From contig MU394157.1 of assembly GCA_022578605.1 (NCBI GenBank), forward strand, positions 23,896 to 87,895: a stretch of 64,000 nucleotides of DNA. Direction: 5' to 3'. The position numbers and the translations under genes were made by a program. The notes under the pieces are model-generated. The model was not told the origin of the DNA, ran no database searches, and saw nothing but the letters and a program-made list of their open reading frames with translations. Positions 45,308-57,684 of this stretch are shown piece by piece. Numbering within the stretch: position 1 is the stretch's first letter; each line of letters starts with the position of its first letter. Source of the stretch: Camillea tinctor (Eukaryota > Ascomycota > Sordariomycetes > Xylariales > Xylariaceae).

Positions 45308-46137
45308 GGTGATAGGAAGCAAAATAATAATAATAATAATAAGAGCCCATATAACAACGATGGGACTAGCAGTGACGTGCTAAAATAAAGGACATCTAGA
45401 ATATGGGATGATTCAAGTATCGTAGATTTGACGACCATAATGCGGAACTTATGGGATATTTATCCTCGATATATCCGTCTTCTGTTATTCTTATGCCTAG
45501 ATGTCTTGGTTATTTACTCGTGACCGATGATCACGAACGTGTTGGTAGCCGCTGTAGCGTAACTGGACCACGATAAGTAAGGTCTATCTTTATCTTGAGT
45601 GGCCTTGAACGTAAATACAATTTATCACGTGAAATTCAAGTCTGAGCCTATGGTTAGTATGGAACGAGCTTTCAGAGAAGAACATTGTGTACAGGTACGG
45701 CGTCATATAGAACGATGTTATATGAACACGACAGGAATAGACATATATATAATAGAGAATAAGCACTCAAGGCTACCCACCGTCGGGTTCTAAAATCAAT
45801 AGACAACACAACTGCTACGTTTTACGAGATACACCAATGGAAGCGAGGGGAGTACGAGTTCGAGCGAGATGTAAGGGATGGGGATTCAGTACGAGAACAT
45901 TCCCAGAGTATGAAAATGCTACCAACACATATAAAGTAGTTTGCTAACACTCCCGTAAACGCGCCACTTTCCTGATCACACAGATATATCATATAAACAA
46001 ATATCGTAGATATGAGTCACGTATTTCTTACACCATGTGATCATATCCCGACCAACTAGCGGACCAAAGGGGGCCACGGCCACGGACATGATGCCAGTCT
46101 AGCATGTTACGCACGATTTTTCTTGAGTCCTCCCTTT
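45308..46137. other. Intergenic
   Basis: Promoter of paralogue B at the left, including an AAT trinucleotide run near 45325-45342, and the 3' side of the AAA ATPase at the right. A 64-codon frame at 45599-45793 has no support. Confidence 0.55.
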
Positions 46138-47913
46138 TCAGTACTCAAGGAGATCTTTGTACGTCTCATCAATATCCAACGCAAGACCCTTCTCTTTCTT
46201 ATCCTCTTTGGCCTCAGCTTCCATCCCCTCCCTAAGAATCTCAACCTGCTTCTTGATCTCGACCCACAGCACGAGATCCTTCAGGCCATCATCGTCATCC
46301 CCGTCATCCCCCCCTTCACCTCCTTCTCTCACGGCACTAACATCCACCCAACCCTCACCCACATCCTCCCCTTTCCCAGTGGTGGTGGTAGTCGTTGTCT
46401 TCCTCCGCGCGATCGCGAGCAGCGCCGCCACGAAGGCCTCCTGCATGTATGCGAAGCTGAATTTGTCCGTGATCCCGGCGATGGCGGCGCAGAGGTCATC
46501 GGGGAACTCGATGTCCGGGTTGTCCGCAAGCTTGGCCTGCCAGAACCGGCAGTAGGCCGTGCGCTGGGCTAGGTCCGGGTCCGGGAAGTAGTACTTGCGG
46601 TCGAAGCGGGAGGGGCGTTTCTATGACGATGGTTAATAAAATTTTTATTCTTTCTTTACAATGAAAAAGGGGGTAAGGGGGAATAGAGGGGGAAAAAAGG
46701 GGGGGGGAGGGGAGAGAAAAGGGGAAAAGGGGAAAAGGGGCAGAATGGCTGAATAAAGAAACTTACGGAGATACCCGGATCTAGCCGGTCAAGGTGGTTC
46801 GTGCTGCCGATCATGAAGATGCCGTCGTTGGCTTTGAGCCCGTCGACTTCGTTGAGGAAGTAGCTGCGCACGTCGTCCGAGACGATGGAATCGAGGTCTT
46901 CGAAGACGAGGTAGCAGGGCGCGAGCTCGCGGGCGCGCTGGAAGATGATACGGAGGGAATACTCGTTGCCTCCGGACTTTGAGAATCGAATGGATCAGTA
47001 CCGATTTGTTGTATATAGAATAGTAAAAAAGTCTTCAAAAAAGAACACTTACCGAAGTCAACGAACGCACGTACAGCGTGGGGATGGCGTCCTTCCGCGA
47101 GTAAAGCGTGTGCATCATAGCCTTGATCGAGATCGTCTTGCCGTTGCCGGGCGGGCCATGGTATATAATCCCGCGCTTCCAAGGGACCCGTAGCTTCGCA
47201 TACGTATCCCTCGAGTCGAAGAACGACAAATGGTCCTCGATAATGGCGCGCTTCATCGCAGCGTCCAGGATCACGTTATCCCACGACGCCTTCTCCACGC
47301 TGCGGTACAGCTCCGCGCTCTTCTGCCACCAGCCCTGGTCGAAGACCAGGATCTCGCCGTGCAGCTCCGTGGCCCACCGCCCCGCCTCCAGCAGCAGCGC
47401 GTCCACCGCCCCCCGCGCCGCCGCCAGCACGTAGCAGTGCGTCGCGGCCGAGTACTGCGACGTCCCGTCCCGCGTGTCGACTACGTACACGACGAACTCC
47501 GACCCCCGCCACGCGTACAGGAACTTGCCGAAGTTGAGCTTCGAGCCCACGGCCCCGACGCCGCCGTCGATGCGCCGCGCCGGCGGCACGTACGTGGCCC
47601 AGGATAGGGACGCCGGCAGCGCACTGTCGGGGGAGTCGTTGAGGGGCTCGCAGTGCGCGAAGCCGGCGGAGGCGTAGGCTAGGAGGTTGAGGTTGTTGAC
47701 CTGTGGCACGATGATGAGCTCTAGGTTGGGGTACTGCGCTGCGAGGGTCTTGGCGATGAGGGCGTCTGTGTTGATGCGCTTGGCTGTGGAGTGGTCGAAG
47801 AAGACTTTGGTGGTGTAGTCTTCTTCATGGTGGTGGGGGTGGTTATGCTGTTGATGATGGTGAGATTCAGACTCGCGGCCAGCCGCACACCCACGGTCTC
47901 TTTCGGCAGACAT
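46138..47913 (-). CDS. BCS1-like AAA ATPase
   Basis: Three exons, 47913-47053, 46976-46767 and 46620-46138, giving 517 residues. The AAA module has Walker A GPPGNGKT at 253-260, Walker B CYLVFEDLDS at 308-317 and the NHLDRLDPGIS...KRPSRFDRKYYFP segment holding the arginine finger typical of the BCS1 branch. True Bcs1 is a mitochondrial inner-membrane translocase for the Rieske protein. This protein has no clear N-terminal transmembrane helix and instead begins with a His-rich stretch (SHHHQQHNHPHHHEE), so it belongs to the broad set of fungal BCS1-like ATPases without a known client. The C-terminus is acidic, with Thr and Gly/Asp low-complexity parts. Intron 2 (46621-46766) is unusual in being almost pure pyrimidine over half its length in the transcript. 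Confidence 0.9.
46670..46741 (+). other. G-run tract inside BCS1-like intron 2
   Basis: At least eight G-runs of four or more bases on the + strand, which is the template strand of this minus-strand gene. The transcript therefore carries the C/U-rich complement. Potential DNA quadruplex. Confidence 0.55.
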
Positions 47914-49276
47914 GTTTTCCTTGGCGACTATGATACTGAAAGGGTGGATGAGTTAATCGTTATTTTAAAACCTATAGCTCAGGATAACTTTGAAACTTTC
48001 CTGTATAGAAAGTTATTATACTCTTTGACTTGAGATCAATCGACATTAATTGATAAGAGTATAAACAAGATAAAGAGCTAGATGAGATAGACTATAGCTA
48101 ACGAGTTGACTAAGATAAGGTTAACTATAAGCTCATGTAAGTTGATAAAATGAGATGAGACTAAAAGCCAACCCCCTTACCTAAGTAGCTACCTAGGTAT
48201 ACATGTAAAATTGATGTAAGCTAGAGCTTTAATAAATACGTCTAAGTGCGTTTGAAGTGCAGCTCAAGGTCAATTAAAGAAAACCCCCCAAAGCGGTTGC
48301 CTGATTAAATCCACAATGTAACACCACTAATAAGTAACATGTTGACACTACCGAACCAAGCCACCACATGTGAATCCTTCCCAAGGGGGGGATTCGTTCC
48401 TATTCGCCGCCTTGGGGTAGTCTATGTGTAATGCAAACAAACAAACAGTTTGGATTTGACGAACTCGTACTCGATGCTTTACTTGCTCTAGGTTCTTGAA
48501 CTACCTATGCTATGTAACCACACATGAACCTAATATCTACGTCAACTATATCTCACTTTGGCTCAAGTTTATAGCTTGCAATACTTCCTTTTATCTGATC
48601 TATGTCGAGAACTCACTAGTTACTGTATTTGAATAACACCATGACCGAACTATGTACTACCTAGTGTTATTTACACCATTTACCTCTGAGCGTTCATAGC
48701 AAATCTGGCTAACACATGCAACAAGTTCTTTAAATCTATAATTATTGTAATTGAATTCAACGGCAATGAAGTACTACATGTGCGACTCAAAGACTTGAAA
48801 TCCGACCGCATTACGAGATGGCGAATGCCACCTCCACCCGCATCTGCCCGGTGTCCATGTTGATCAATGGGTGTGCACGCATGGGCTCATCCGCTGTAGT
48901 ACCGTTCTGACTGTTCTCAAGCCAAGTCACCTGTCGTAAATGTTGTACTTACTATACGCATCTTTAATTCGATTGCTCTCAGTAACACTATTCAATTAAT
49001 CCCACACTTGGAGGTGAAAAAAAAAACCCCCAGAACTACTGTGGGAATTTATAAAGCGTCCCATCCGTACAGCATATGTACTTCCTTGCACCAGGTGACT
49101 AATGGCTCCTTTATATATCTCACATAAACCCATCATCGTCCTTTTCATTCCTCCCTTTTTCCTGACCTATTACACATTACATACTTTTTTCGAGTCCAAC
49201 CGTTCCTATAATATCACAACATATACAAACTACCTTAGCCGGTTATCATTTCGATCATGGTGACCACCCCTCCAGC
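47914..49276. other. Intergenic with one coding-like scrap
   Basis: Promoter of the BCS1-like gene on the left, 3' side of the sterol reductase on the right. A 40-codon open stretch at 48811-48930 (-) reads VTWLENSQNGTTADEPMRA then AHPLINMDTGQMRVEVAFAIS and a stop. It looks coding but is flanked upstream by stops, so it is a remnant or a short exon of an unrecognised gene. Confidence 0.5.
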
Positions 49277-50874
49277 TTAGTAGATGCCTGGCACGATCTT
49301 GTACTTGACGGTCTTCTTGTACTTCTCCCAGTCCTCGCCATATTTCCGCGCGCACTTCTCGTCATCCCGGTTGTCCCGGTGGATCAACAGCACGGCAAAG
49401 TAGACCATGTAAAAGTAAGTGAAGACCATGCCCCAGTATTTAGCAGGGCCTTGCACCACCTCTCTTCCGTCGAGCATCTTGATCGCACCCTCTGCATTGC
49501 TGCCGGCTGTCAAGATCGTGTAGCCTGCAAAGCCGGTGGGCAGCGAGTATGGCCAAGACTGCAGCCAGTCTCCGAGGTAGTTAATGTGCCGAGCGATACC
49601 CCACCAGCCCGAAGTAATGAGGCGCGAGCCCGTCTTGGTCTCGATGTAGGTGAGATGGGCCACCCGGGGATCGTCAGGGTTGGTGCGGAAAGTGTTCTTC
49701 TGGCTGTTGCTTAGGCGGAAGATGGAGAAGCCGGTGACGAGAATAGCCGTAACCGCTGCGGTGCCGAGCCAGCCCATGATGACGGGGTGGGTTGCTAGGT
49801 ACCGGGCCTGCTGGGAGTAAATAAAGGGTACCCACACAAGATCTCCGAACGATAACATGAAGCCGAAGCCGTCGGTCGTAATGTCCATCGTGGTTAAAAC
49901 AGCAGGTTCCATGAATTGACCATCTAATACGTAGAGGGTTTGCACGATGGAAATGAAGACGATGCTGTCCGTGACGAATCCGAAGGTGCGATACTGCTTG
50001 GCGATGAAGGCACAGTTGAAGATGATCCACCCCAGCATGCCGGGCCGAAGCTCGTTGAACTCCTTAATATCCACTTCCCCGATGATAGGGAGGGTAATGC
50101 GAGGGTTCAGCTCCCTCCCGATGTAGAAATCGTAGATAAGATTGCCGGTGTGGCCGCCTGCGGCCAGCTCACGAAGCTCGGTGTTTCCTGGTTTGACCGA
50201 GAAGCTGCGGACGTAGACGAAGGTGGCGAGGCCGTACGAGATCATGATGCTAGCGGTGAGGATTTGCAGGTAGTTGTCCGCGATGAAAGTCCATAGGGGG
50301 AACTCGGCGCCTTGGGCAATGGTGCCGGCGAGGCAGATGGCGAGGGTGAACATGGTCGAGGAAAATGCTGTCGCGGAACGTGACGGATTAGTTGGGATCA
50401 CCACGCTGTCTATCTCGATCACCCACCATTCAATCTGTACTTGAGTCTTCCACCAGAGGATAGCTGCGTGCCCTCTACTTCGGTGGCTGGGAGTAGACGG
50501 TATAGAACCAAGTTGAACAGATAATACGCGAGAGTCCAACCCGTAGCCTCCCAGCTGGCGAGTCCTCGGAACCCTGGCCACCCAACTTCCTGCTTCAGTT
50601 GTTCAAGAGACAATGTCTTGGGGCTCAGGAGCGAGGGGGCGGGACAGCCGGTGACATCGTTGCAAGCTAGGGCGAATACCCAGCAGAGGGCGGGCAGTCC
50701 AAAGGTAATGCCGGCAGCTCCGATCCTGTAATGTAGAGAAGGTCATAGTTAGAGATGCGTTCAAGCTGGTGTTGGGGATTTATATTCAATATTACAATTG
50801 AAAATCACAACTTACGGGCCGCCAAACTCGTAGCCATGGGCTTTGGGTGCTGCTTGTTTCTCCTTGGATGCCAT
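49277..50874 (-). CDS. erg24: C-14 sterol reductase, ERG24-like
   Basis: Three exons, 50874-50816, 50725-50427 and 50367-49277, giving 482 residues with about eight to ten hydrophobic helices. It fits the ERG4/ERG24 sterol reductase family: ELNPRITLPI in the middle, the family signature RHINYLGDWLQSW followed by PTG, and the C-terminal DEKCARKYGEDWEKYKK...KIVPGIY. The details fit the C-14 reductase branch better than ERG4. The enzyme reduces the delta-14 double bond left after lanosterol 14-demethylation, using NADPH at the ER. The short first exon gives MASKEKQAAPKAHGYEFGGP, the usual N-terminus, and the junction reads LKYRLNAFSSTMF. It is divergent to the MRL1-like gene. Confidence 0.92.
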
Positions 50875-51636
50875 GATGGAGGATGGCTTGAAAGGGGGGG
50901 GTGGGATGTTGTTTCCAAGTTTCAGGAGTTAAGTTGTAACTTGGAAGAAGGGATCAGATCTAGATATCGCGGTTTAAGATTGTTGACTTTCACTAAGTAC
51001 ATGTAGTACAATACTACTAGTTGTACTACCTACTTGCTACCCATGGTTTTGCCGGCTAAGACCGCTTCTAAGTTCCGATCTCTAAAAAGATGGAAGATGG
51101 ATAAACTTAATGCCCGATCAAGACCAGGCTCAGCCCAGGCCTGAGATGGATTGACTGCGGCTGTGCTGTGCGGGTAGTGCCGGTTTGCCGGTCACTTTGT
51201 ACAATGCGAAGCTAACCTTTATCGGGTAGTAGTCGATAGGCAGCTCACGTCACCGAACCAATCAAACCTTGGAGAGGTACGTATGTAGAAGGTTAGGTAA
51301 TTCGATAGGGCCAGGGGTGCTGTCAGCACTCACTAACACCTTTACTGTAGTAATGTCTGTCCTTCACTTGCTGCGAACCTACATAATACTCCGTACACCA
51401 TTTTATATACTGCCTAACCTGGGTATGTTCTCGAAATAGAAACCTACAACCACCAACTCTCTCACTCTCAATATAATTCCGAGAAACCGTATTTTCAATC
51501 GCATTGGCAATTCAATCTTCTCTTCATCCCCTTCCTTTTTTCGAACTCATTTCCTAGCCTAGGGCTGTCTCGTAAGCCTGGCGCATTGCCCATATTCTCT
51601 TCCTCTCGACTCCATACCATAGCATCCCAACCTGCC
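50875..51636. promoter_or_regulatory. Divergent promoter of the sterol reductase and MRL1-like genes
   Basis: 762 bp between the two start codons. Contains TACTCCGTA at 51387-51395 and a C/T-rich stretch with CTCTCTCACTCTC near 51455-51470 ahead of the MRL1-like gene. No exact TCGTATA sterol-element match was noticed. Confidence 0.45.
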
Positions 51637-52799
51637 ATGCACTTCGCTACGATATCGCCGGGACTTCCGGCTCTTCTATCATTGATCTGCCTCATACCAA
51701 CCGCCTTCGCTTCCGATGCCGACAAAACCTCCTCCGCCACCGCATGCATCGCTACCTCCACAAGCGGCGCTTTCTTTGACCTACGACCCGACGTAGCCGT
51801 GAAGCCCAAAGCTGACGGGTCAAGACCGGCGAACAGCCACGGAGCTCCCCTGGTCGACTACCACGCCAGAGGCTACGACTACGGAGCCAATTTCACCCTG
51901 AACATATGCGGCGCCGTTGTCGAACCCGTCGAGGATGTCAAAGGCGTGGCTGAGAGCAAGTGGCAGAACGTCAGCGCATACTACGTATCCAAGGGTGATA
52001 TTTACAGTCTGGGCTCCCAGTCCGGCTCATTGGTGACGAGAGGAAAAGAGCTGGTCTTGCAGTATACGGGCGGATCTCCCTGCGGCAAGGATAAGTCGAG
52101 CGACTATAATCTTTCCGACAGGAGCACGGTGCACGATGGCGCTGCTTGGCGGGGTTCTGACGAACGCGACGACGACGAGGATGCAGCGGAGGCAGCCAGG
52201 TCTGACGGGGGCAAGATAGACGTGACCAAGGTGGCCGACGAACCCAAGCGGAGAAAGTCGGCCACTATCTTCTTCAGTTGCGATAGGGATCCGGTCGCAT
52301 CGACCGCCCAGGTGTCGTTCATCGCCACCGACCCTGAAGAGTGTTCGTATGTTTTCAAGGTCAAGTCGCAGCACGCCTGCGCCGGAGCCGAACCCCATGC
52401 ACCCGGTAGCGTGGGTCCCGGGTCGGTCTTCGCCATCATCCTCGGTATCGCTATCCTCGTTTACCTTCTCGGCGGCATCTTCTACCAGCGAACGGTAGCC
52501 AATGCGCGGGGCTGGAAGCAGCTGCCCAACTACTCGCTCTGGGCGAGCGTGTGGAGCTTTATATGCGTGAGTATAACCTGTGGGGAGGAAACGAAAAAAA
52601 AAAGAGAATTCCTTCCCCTGAAGGGCTGACGAGTTAATATCAGGATACGTTTGTGATCGTCACCTCGTCGTGCGCGCGGTTCATCCCCAGCCGAAGAGGC
52701 TATCACTATGTCTCGGGATCGCCTAATGCGCGAGGCCGAAACCATCGTGACGACGAAAACCGGCTGATCGACCAGTATGATGAAGAGTGGGAGGATTAA
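51637..52799 (+). CDS. MRL1-like vacuolar sorting receptor (mannose-6-phosphate-receptor homology)
   Basis: Two exons, 51637-52566 and 52644-52799, with a 77-nt intron in phase 0, giving 361 residues. Order: signal peptide (about 1-26, ending near TAFAS), a luminal domain with several cysteines in MRH-like spacing (NFTLNICGAV; LQYTGGSPC; IFFSCDRDP; ECSYVFKVKSQHAC), one transmembrane helix (VFAIILGIAILVYLLGGIFYQ), and a short cytosolic tail ending in acidic DQYDEEWED. This is the layout of fungal MRL1/ATG27-type receptors that sort vacuolar proteins between Golgi and endosome. The luminal domain holds an inserted acidic and basic stretch (RDDDEDAAEAARSDGG) not part of the fold. The upstream in-frame TTG is not used; the ATG gives the signal peptide. 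The family is clear, but the split between MRL1 and ATG27 is not certain. Confidence 0.82.
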
Positions 52800-54625
52800 T
52801 CCCACGACCGCCCGCTTTGTTTTTGTTTGTTTTTTTGCTTTGCCTTGCTTTGCTTTGCTTCGTACTATGTGTTACCATATACTTCAAAAAAGAACTTGAA
52901 GGGTCTGCGCCCCGAACTTATTACATCTGTTATATTACCGGTTGCTGTCGCATAGGGGCTTGATACCATAAATAGCCGTATGCGTTGGAGGCGCAGCTAT
53001 CCTCACCTTACCTTGATTCCCCATCTAACTGGGGAAGCTGTATTGGAATAAGAGAAGAAATTAGGCGTTTATATCATGGGAATTATGCAATGTCTTTCTC
53101 TCTCTTTTTTCTTCTCTCATATCGTTGTTATGTGTGTGTGTGTATGTATGTATGTGATGCCAATCTGTATTTTATATGTAGAATCAATTCATGGTCTTGG
53201 GTTCTTTTGAGGGCCGGAAAGATGAAGGAAAGGCGTTCGGGATAGGTCATTATTAGGATGCGTGTCCGTTCATCACTACTGTCATGATTGAGGTCACGTC
53301 CACGACTATGGCATCTGCACTGACGGTCAATCATACATTTATGTATGAGGCTTAGATAAAAACGAGACAGCAATACGAGAGGATGAAGAGACAGAAGGAG
53401 ATAGAGAGGGTAGTAGCAGTAAGAAAAAGATCATCTAATCGCAGTTTCACTATATCGTGATAATGGCGTTATATAACCTACCTACCTATTCTGTTATTAT
53501 TCCCAATTGAAGATAGTCCGGCGCATATTTATATATATCATACAAATAAACTCAAAATTAAACCCAATGGTTTTTCTTCATTTATTTAATATATTGTGTT
53601 ACTACAACGAAGCGTTCTAGACTCTCCCCTTCTCACCCAATCCAAGCGACGGGACATGCATCGTACCTAGTGTAGCTGCGCTTGTTGGCCCCATCCCCTC
53701 GTCAAGGTGAGACGCTTACCGTTTTATATGGTCTCCCCTTAAAAAAAAAGATACGACTTACACTACACTATAACTTATAATGGACACCCCCCTCCCCCTC
53801 TAAAAACTGGAAGATCGAGTGGGGGGGGGAACCACCAAAAAGAAAAATCCCTGAGACGATCTTCTGGCGAGAAGCCGAACCGAACCTATTAACCTTTACA
53901 CTACCTAGACTCTGTGCTATGGGTGTGACAGATGTAGGTTACCTACCTACCTAATATGGGTTAATACTTATTAGTATGTATGTAACTAACCTAGGCTGTG
54001 TGGTGTAAAGTAAAGTTATTAGAGGACCTGTTGGTTGGAATACACTACAAGTTAGCGCAGTGTTAGCTTTTACATATCACACACACTACTAAAGCTTCCT
54101 ACCCCCGGATGGCCAGGCCCAAGTTTACTAGTTGTCAGGGGTATAATCGTCTCGTCGTCGCCTGTTTTTTGGATTTCTTGGTGATTGACATGCTACATCA
54201 ATACATGTACCTAATCAATATACCTATTTTTATTCTATTCTATTTTATTATTATTGATCTCTTTTGAGCTTCTCTTCTCTTCTCTTTTCTCTTTTTTCTT
54301 CTCTCTTTCTTTTTTCTTTCCCTTTTTTTATATCTTCATTTCATCTCGTCTACTTGGTTTAGACAAAAGAAGATTACCTTCTTTTCCCTTTTTTTTATAA
54401 CACCTTACTTTCGTTTCGTATCCTTCGTAAGGACCTCCTTTACCACGTTCGCTGGTTGAATCGTTGTGTTTGTGTTTGTGTTTTTTTCTTCTTCATTTTC
54501 TGACTTTTCTTGTATTCCGTTACTCAAGATTCAAACAAATCTTTCTCTGTATACATTTTCGTTTTTTCAAGCCACATTATTTTTTCTTTTCTTTTCTTAA
54601 ACATTCGTTTCTTTGCGTGTTGATC
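52800..54625. other. Intergenic, promoter and leader of the GH5 gene
   Basis: About 1.8 kb. Begins with a T/G-rich 3' side of the MRL1-like gene. Contains a TG/TATG microsatellite (53130-53155), TACCTACCTACC words at 53940-53955, and a long T/C-rich leader (54230-54620) ahead of the cellulase start. No coding frame is supported. Confidence 0.6.
53130..53155. repeat. TG/TATG microsatellite
   Basis: (TG)n followed by TATG units. Confidence 0.85.
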
Positions 54626-56483
54626 ATGTTCTCTTCTTCGATTCTGAGTCTGCTGGGATTGGGGTTGGGATCCCTTCCCCTGGCCCTCGCAAAGGTCCAG
54701 TTTTTGGTAAGACTTGCTCCCTGTAGTATAAACGCTGCTACATACGGGTTGCTGATCTTCGAACAGGGTGTTGCTATTGCTGGTGGTGATTTCGGTTGCC
54801 AGATCGATGTACGTGATAAATTCCAACCGATTCGTTCTGAAGCAATGTTCTTCTTGCTCGTATGGGGGTGTATGTGCTGACGAATAACGAATAATCCACA
54901 CAGGGCTCCTGTCCCACAGGATCGGTTCAACTACCGTTAGACAACGGACCCAGCCAGATGCAGCATTTCGTCAAGGACGATGGCATTAACCTACTCAGAC
55001 TACGTATTACACCCGCTTCCCATATCTCTAACTCACGGCTTGCTGTCAAAATACGGTGACTTACTTACCGGATCCTCTTCTCCTTAGCAACCTCTTGGCA
55101 ATTCCTCGTCAACAACAAGCTAGGCGGCGACCTCGACGCCTCGAATCTCGCCAAGTATGACCAGCTAATGCAGGCCTGCCTCGCGACAGGCGCCTACTGC
55201 ATGATCGACGTGCACAACTTTGCGCGCTACGACGGGAAGATCATTGGGCAAGGGGGGCCAACAGACGACCAATTCGCAGCCCTGTGGAGCCAGATAGCGA
55301 CCAAATACGCCTCGGAAGAGCGGGTCGTCTTCGAGCTCATGAACGAGCCGCACGACCTCGACATCGACACCTGGGCCCAGACGTGCCAGGCGGCCGTGAC
55401 GGCGATACGCAACGCCGGCGCATCGGAGCAGATGATCCTGCTCCCCGGATCGAACTTCGATAGCGCTGCCACCCTGGTCTCCGGCGGAAGCGCCGCGGCG
55501 CTCATGAAGGTGACGAATCCCGATGGCTCTACCGATGGCCTGCTGCTTGACATACATAAGTACCTCGACGTGGATAACTCGGGCACGCACGCGGCGTGCA
55601 CGACGGATAACACCGAAGCGTTCGGCGAGGTGGCGCAGTTTTTGCGCGAAAACGGAAGAAAGGGGCTCGTGAGCGAGACGGGAGCTTCGAGCGATGCTTC
55701 GGTAAGTTCTGCCCTACCTCTTTGCCGGTCTACCTACCTTTTCCAATCTCCGAACTAACCAATCCGGGGGTGTTCTACCCTACTTCTCACTTAACCTAGT
55801 GCTTCACCTCGTTCTGCGCTCAGAACGCCTTTATCAACGCCAACGCCGACGTGTTCGTCGGCCTCGTCGGCTGGGCCGCCGGCAGCTTCGACACGTCGTA
55901 CATCCTGAGCCTCACGCCCTCGAAGCAAGGCAACACCCTCGTTGACAACGCACTCATGACACAGTGCCTACTCGACACCTGGAACAACAGCACCTCATCC
56001 GTCCCCATCTCCTCTACCACAACCTCCACCTCCACTTCCACCTCCATCCCGCGCCCCGGCTCTAACGCCACCGCCATCCTCACCCTCCCCACCACCCTCG
56101 TCACCGCCACCGGCACGCCCACCCCCGCCTCGGGACGAGGAAGCACGGCCCCCATCGCCATGCCCTCCCTCCTCGACACCACCGCCCCGCTGATCCCGCC
56201 CACCGCCGGTATCAGCGGTATCATGACGGGCAGCCTGGTCGTGGCCACGGGCACGCCGACCCCGGCTTCGGGCACGGGCAGCAGGATTGTGTACGCGACC
56301 GATGGGTCGTTTAGCGTGCGCACGAGCAGCACCGCGGGAGCGGGAACTAGTAGTAGTGAGGGTGCGGTGACGGAGGCGACGAGCACGACGCCGGTTACGG
56401 CGGGGGGGAGGAGGGTAAGGGGTGGGGAGATGGGGTGGTGTTGGGTGGTCGGGGTGGCGGGGATGATGGTGATGGTGATATAG
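54626..56483 (+). CDS. GH5 endoglucanase, secreted, probably GPI-anchored
   Basis: Five exons, 54626-54706, 54767-54808, 54904-55003, 55088-55701 and 55800-56483, giving 506 residues. Signal peptide 1 to about 23 (SLLGLGLGSLPLALA). The glycoside hydrolase family 5 barrel has NEP with acid/base Glu at 161 (FELMNEPHDL) and nucleophile Glu at 271 (GLVSETGASS), plus RLPTSWQFL and DVHNFARYDG, like Trichoderma EG2. It cuts internal beta-1,4-glucan bonds of cellulose. There is no cellulose-binding module at either end. The C-terminus is a long Ser/Thr/Pro linker ending in a hydrophobic tail (WCWVVGVAGMMVMVI), as in GPI-anchored proteins, so it may stay on the cell wall. Exon 2 is only 42 nt. Confidence 0.93.
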
Positions 56484-57684
56484 TATGATTTTGGTTTTGC
56501 TGTTTATATCGCATTTGCTCCACGGGAGAGTTGATGAAGTCTTTGGCTGAGCAGCTAGAGCGTGTAGCTATACCCACCTCACTTGCGATGTGTTGCGCTG
56601 ATTGAGTGCGAATTGGATTATATGAAAAAGGAAAAAAACAAATGAAATATACCCTTGATTCTATGAAAATTGACCGTCTGTTTTCGCTTTTGTGATCATA
56701 CTCTCCTAGAATATCACAGGTTAGATAGGTATGCATCTGCCATAAAGAGAGCCAGGAGGAAGAAAGGAGATTCTCCCCCCTCGCCCCTTTTCCCCCCTTT
56801 TACTTGATACATCTTGTCGATCGACCCAATTATATATGGGTTAATAGGGTATGTACATAATGTATGTTTTGCGTTGATGGTACCCAGATAAATCTCAACT
56901 TGGATTGCGATAAACTTGTTCAAGGTGCAAATGCGTAAAATGTAGTTGTATGTATAGAAAATCTGGAGTTGATTTGTTGATCAGGTTGACCCTTCAATTT
57001 AAGGAGAATCTGGGGGTGTGCTATAAAAGTGGTCGTGAGCTCTCTCATTGGCTCGTGCCTCTTTATGTATGTGTATGTACTGCTACTTCTGAGACTTCGG
57101 CTAGTGTTTCCTCAGCGGACCAGCGGGCACATGTATTTTGCATTGCATACGTGGTATGTAAGTAAGTAGGGCGTATTCGATACTTTAAGTACGGAGTAGG
57201 TAGTACAACTACCTACATAAAGAGAACAAGGCTAACTTAGGTACTGCCCCTCTCGTCCCCTCTGCCCCTCATTTATGTCATTGCCAAGACTTACCAGACT
57301 ACCTCGTAAAGTTAAAGTGCCCAAGTTTTAAAGGGTTTACGAGGAGAGATGCCATGTGTCGTAGGTAGTACCAGACCTAAGGTTTAGGTTATCTACTTTC
57401 GTAATCTTGTGACTATCATCTTTCCTCCATACTTCTTTCACCTTTTATTTTGTTTTATTGAATTTATTTATTTTTATCCTGCCAAGACATTCTAGATTCG
57501 AGCATCTTCGGTAAACACCATTCACCACCATAAACAATAAACATTCATACCATAGATACACAACACAGTATCTTCTTTCCACACCGCAACTCACCCAAGT
57601 CAACTCATTTACTTAGTTCACTCAGTCCACTCACTCACTCCGACAATTCGACCTCAACTCACTCACCACCACCACAAAGCCGAG
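56484..57684. other. Intergenic, promoter of the Ybp-family gene
   Basis: 3' side of the cellulase then promoter of the next gene. TACGGAGTA at 57190-57198 lies within TAGGTA-rich sequence. The leader just before the start codon is an A/C-rich stretch with CACTCACTC and CACCACCAC. No coding frame is supported. Confidence 0.6.
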
